Shown piece by piece: positions 4,953-5,060 of a stretch of 5,060 nucleotides of DNA. Position 1 is the first letter of the stretch. Each line of letters opens with the position of its first letter. Under the pieces are notes generated by a model that was not told where the DNA came from, ran no database searches, and saw only the letters and a list, made by a program, of their open reading frames with translations. This DNA comes from Flavobacteriales bacterium (GTDB lineage: Bacteria; Bacteroidota; Bacteroidia; Flavobacteriales_D; Parvicellaceae), in assembly GCA_015488785.1 (NCBI GenBank), contig WFNC01000463.1, positions 1-5,060 on the forward strand, given 5' to 3'. Both the position numbers and the translations under genes were made by a program.

Positions 4953-5060
4953 TTAATTAACAATTAGCTTATGCTTACTTATTTTATTATTTACTTGTAC
5001 CACTACAATATACAATCCTTTGGCTAAATCAATGTTTACATTTTTAGTATTGCCTTGTTG
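4953..5060 (-). CDS. C-terminal end of a T9SS-secreted protein (type A sorting domain), partial
   Basis: Only the last 35 codons are inside the window; the gene enters from the right edge on the minus strand and stops with TAA (4955-4953). The translated end contains NVNIDLAKGLYIVVVQVNN and finishes KISKHKLIVN. This is the typical type A C-terminal sorting domain of type IX secretion cargo: a D-L-x-x-G-x-Y-x-v-x-v core, then a lysine-containing segment ending K-[IL]-[IV]-V. Such domains direct export across the outer membrane and are cleaved during surface anchoring or release. The passenger part, and so the function, is not visible. The stop lies only 25 bp from the IS right end, with no clear terminator between. 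It may be a separate convergent gene, or the displaced 3' end of the signal-peptide gene on the other side of the IS. Confidence 0.85.
   Translation of the reverse strand, partial: QQGNTKNVNIDLAKGLYIVVVQVNNKISKHKLIVN

Overview
The window looks like the chromosome of an AT-rich member of the Bacteroidota, most probably a flavobacterium. Four things point there: a C-terminal type IX secretion (T9SS) sorting domain on the right edge, an archaeal/eukaryote-like ProRS whose C-terminal zinc site is degenerate, starts without Shine-Dalgarno sequences, and promoters of the Bacteroidota form TTTG-N18-20-TAnnTTTG.

Layout. (1) 13-1973 is a housekeeping segment: proS (prolyl-tRNA synthetase), followed 11 bp later by a small predicted lipoprotein of unknown function, probably in the same transcript. 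(2) 1984-2778 is an accessory unit holding a toxin-antitoxin pair in HigBA order (RelE/HigB-like toxin, then XRE antitoxin, overlapping by 14 bp). Its promoter overlaps an 18-bp palindrome that is a likely antitoxin operator. The ends of this unit carry a 16-bp inverted repeat (15/16). (3) 2781-2885 is a long imperfect palindrome with 17-bp arms (16/17) and a promoter inside it that reads rightward. (4) 2943-3386 is the 5' part of a secreted-protein gene with a clear signal peptide, cut off by (5) an IS3-family insertion sequence of about 1.54 kb (3386-4927). The IS has orfA, orfB, a canonical A_AAA_AAG frameshift site and a DD(35)E catalytic triad. (6) Just 25 bp past the IS, on the minus strand, lies the C-terminal end of a T9SS cargo gene (4953 to beyond 5060).

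How it fits together. The left end is ordinary core genome. From about 1984 rightward the window is mobile or rearranged DNA. The most interesting point is the architecture around the toxin-antitoxin pair. The start of the unit (GTTGCCAG) is complementary to a site just after the antitoxin gene (CTGGCAAC), and that site is followed at once by a long foldable palindrome ending near CGTT. This is the logic of an integron-type cassette with an attC-like site, but the sequences do not fit the classical attC consensus, the palindrome carries its own promoter, and no integrase is in the window. That reading is an inference. Second, the IS has no convincing target duplication, and a signal-peptide half-gene and a T9SS C-terminus face each other across it. 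Together these suggest an IS-associated inversion or deletion rather than a simple insertion.
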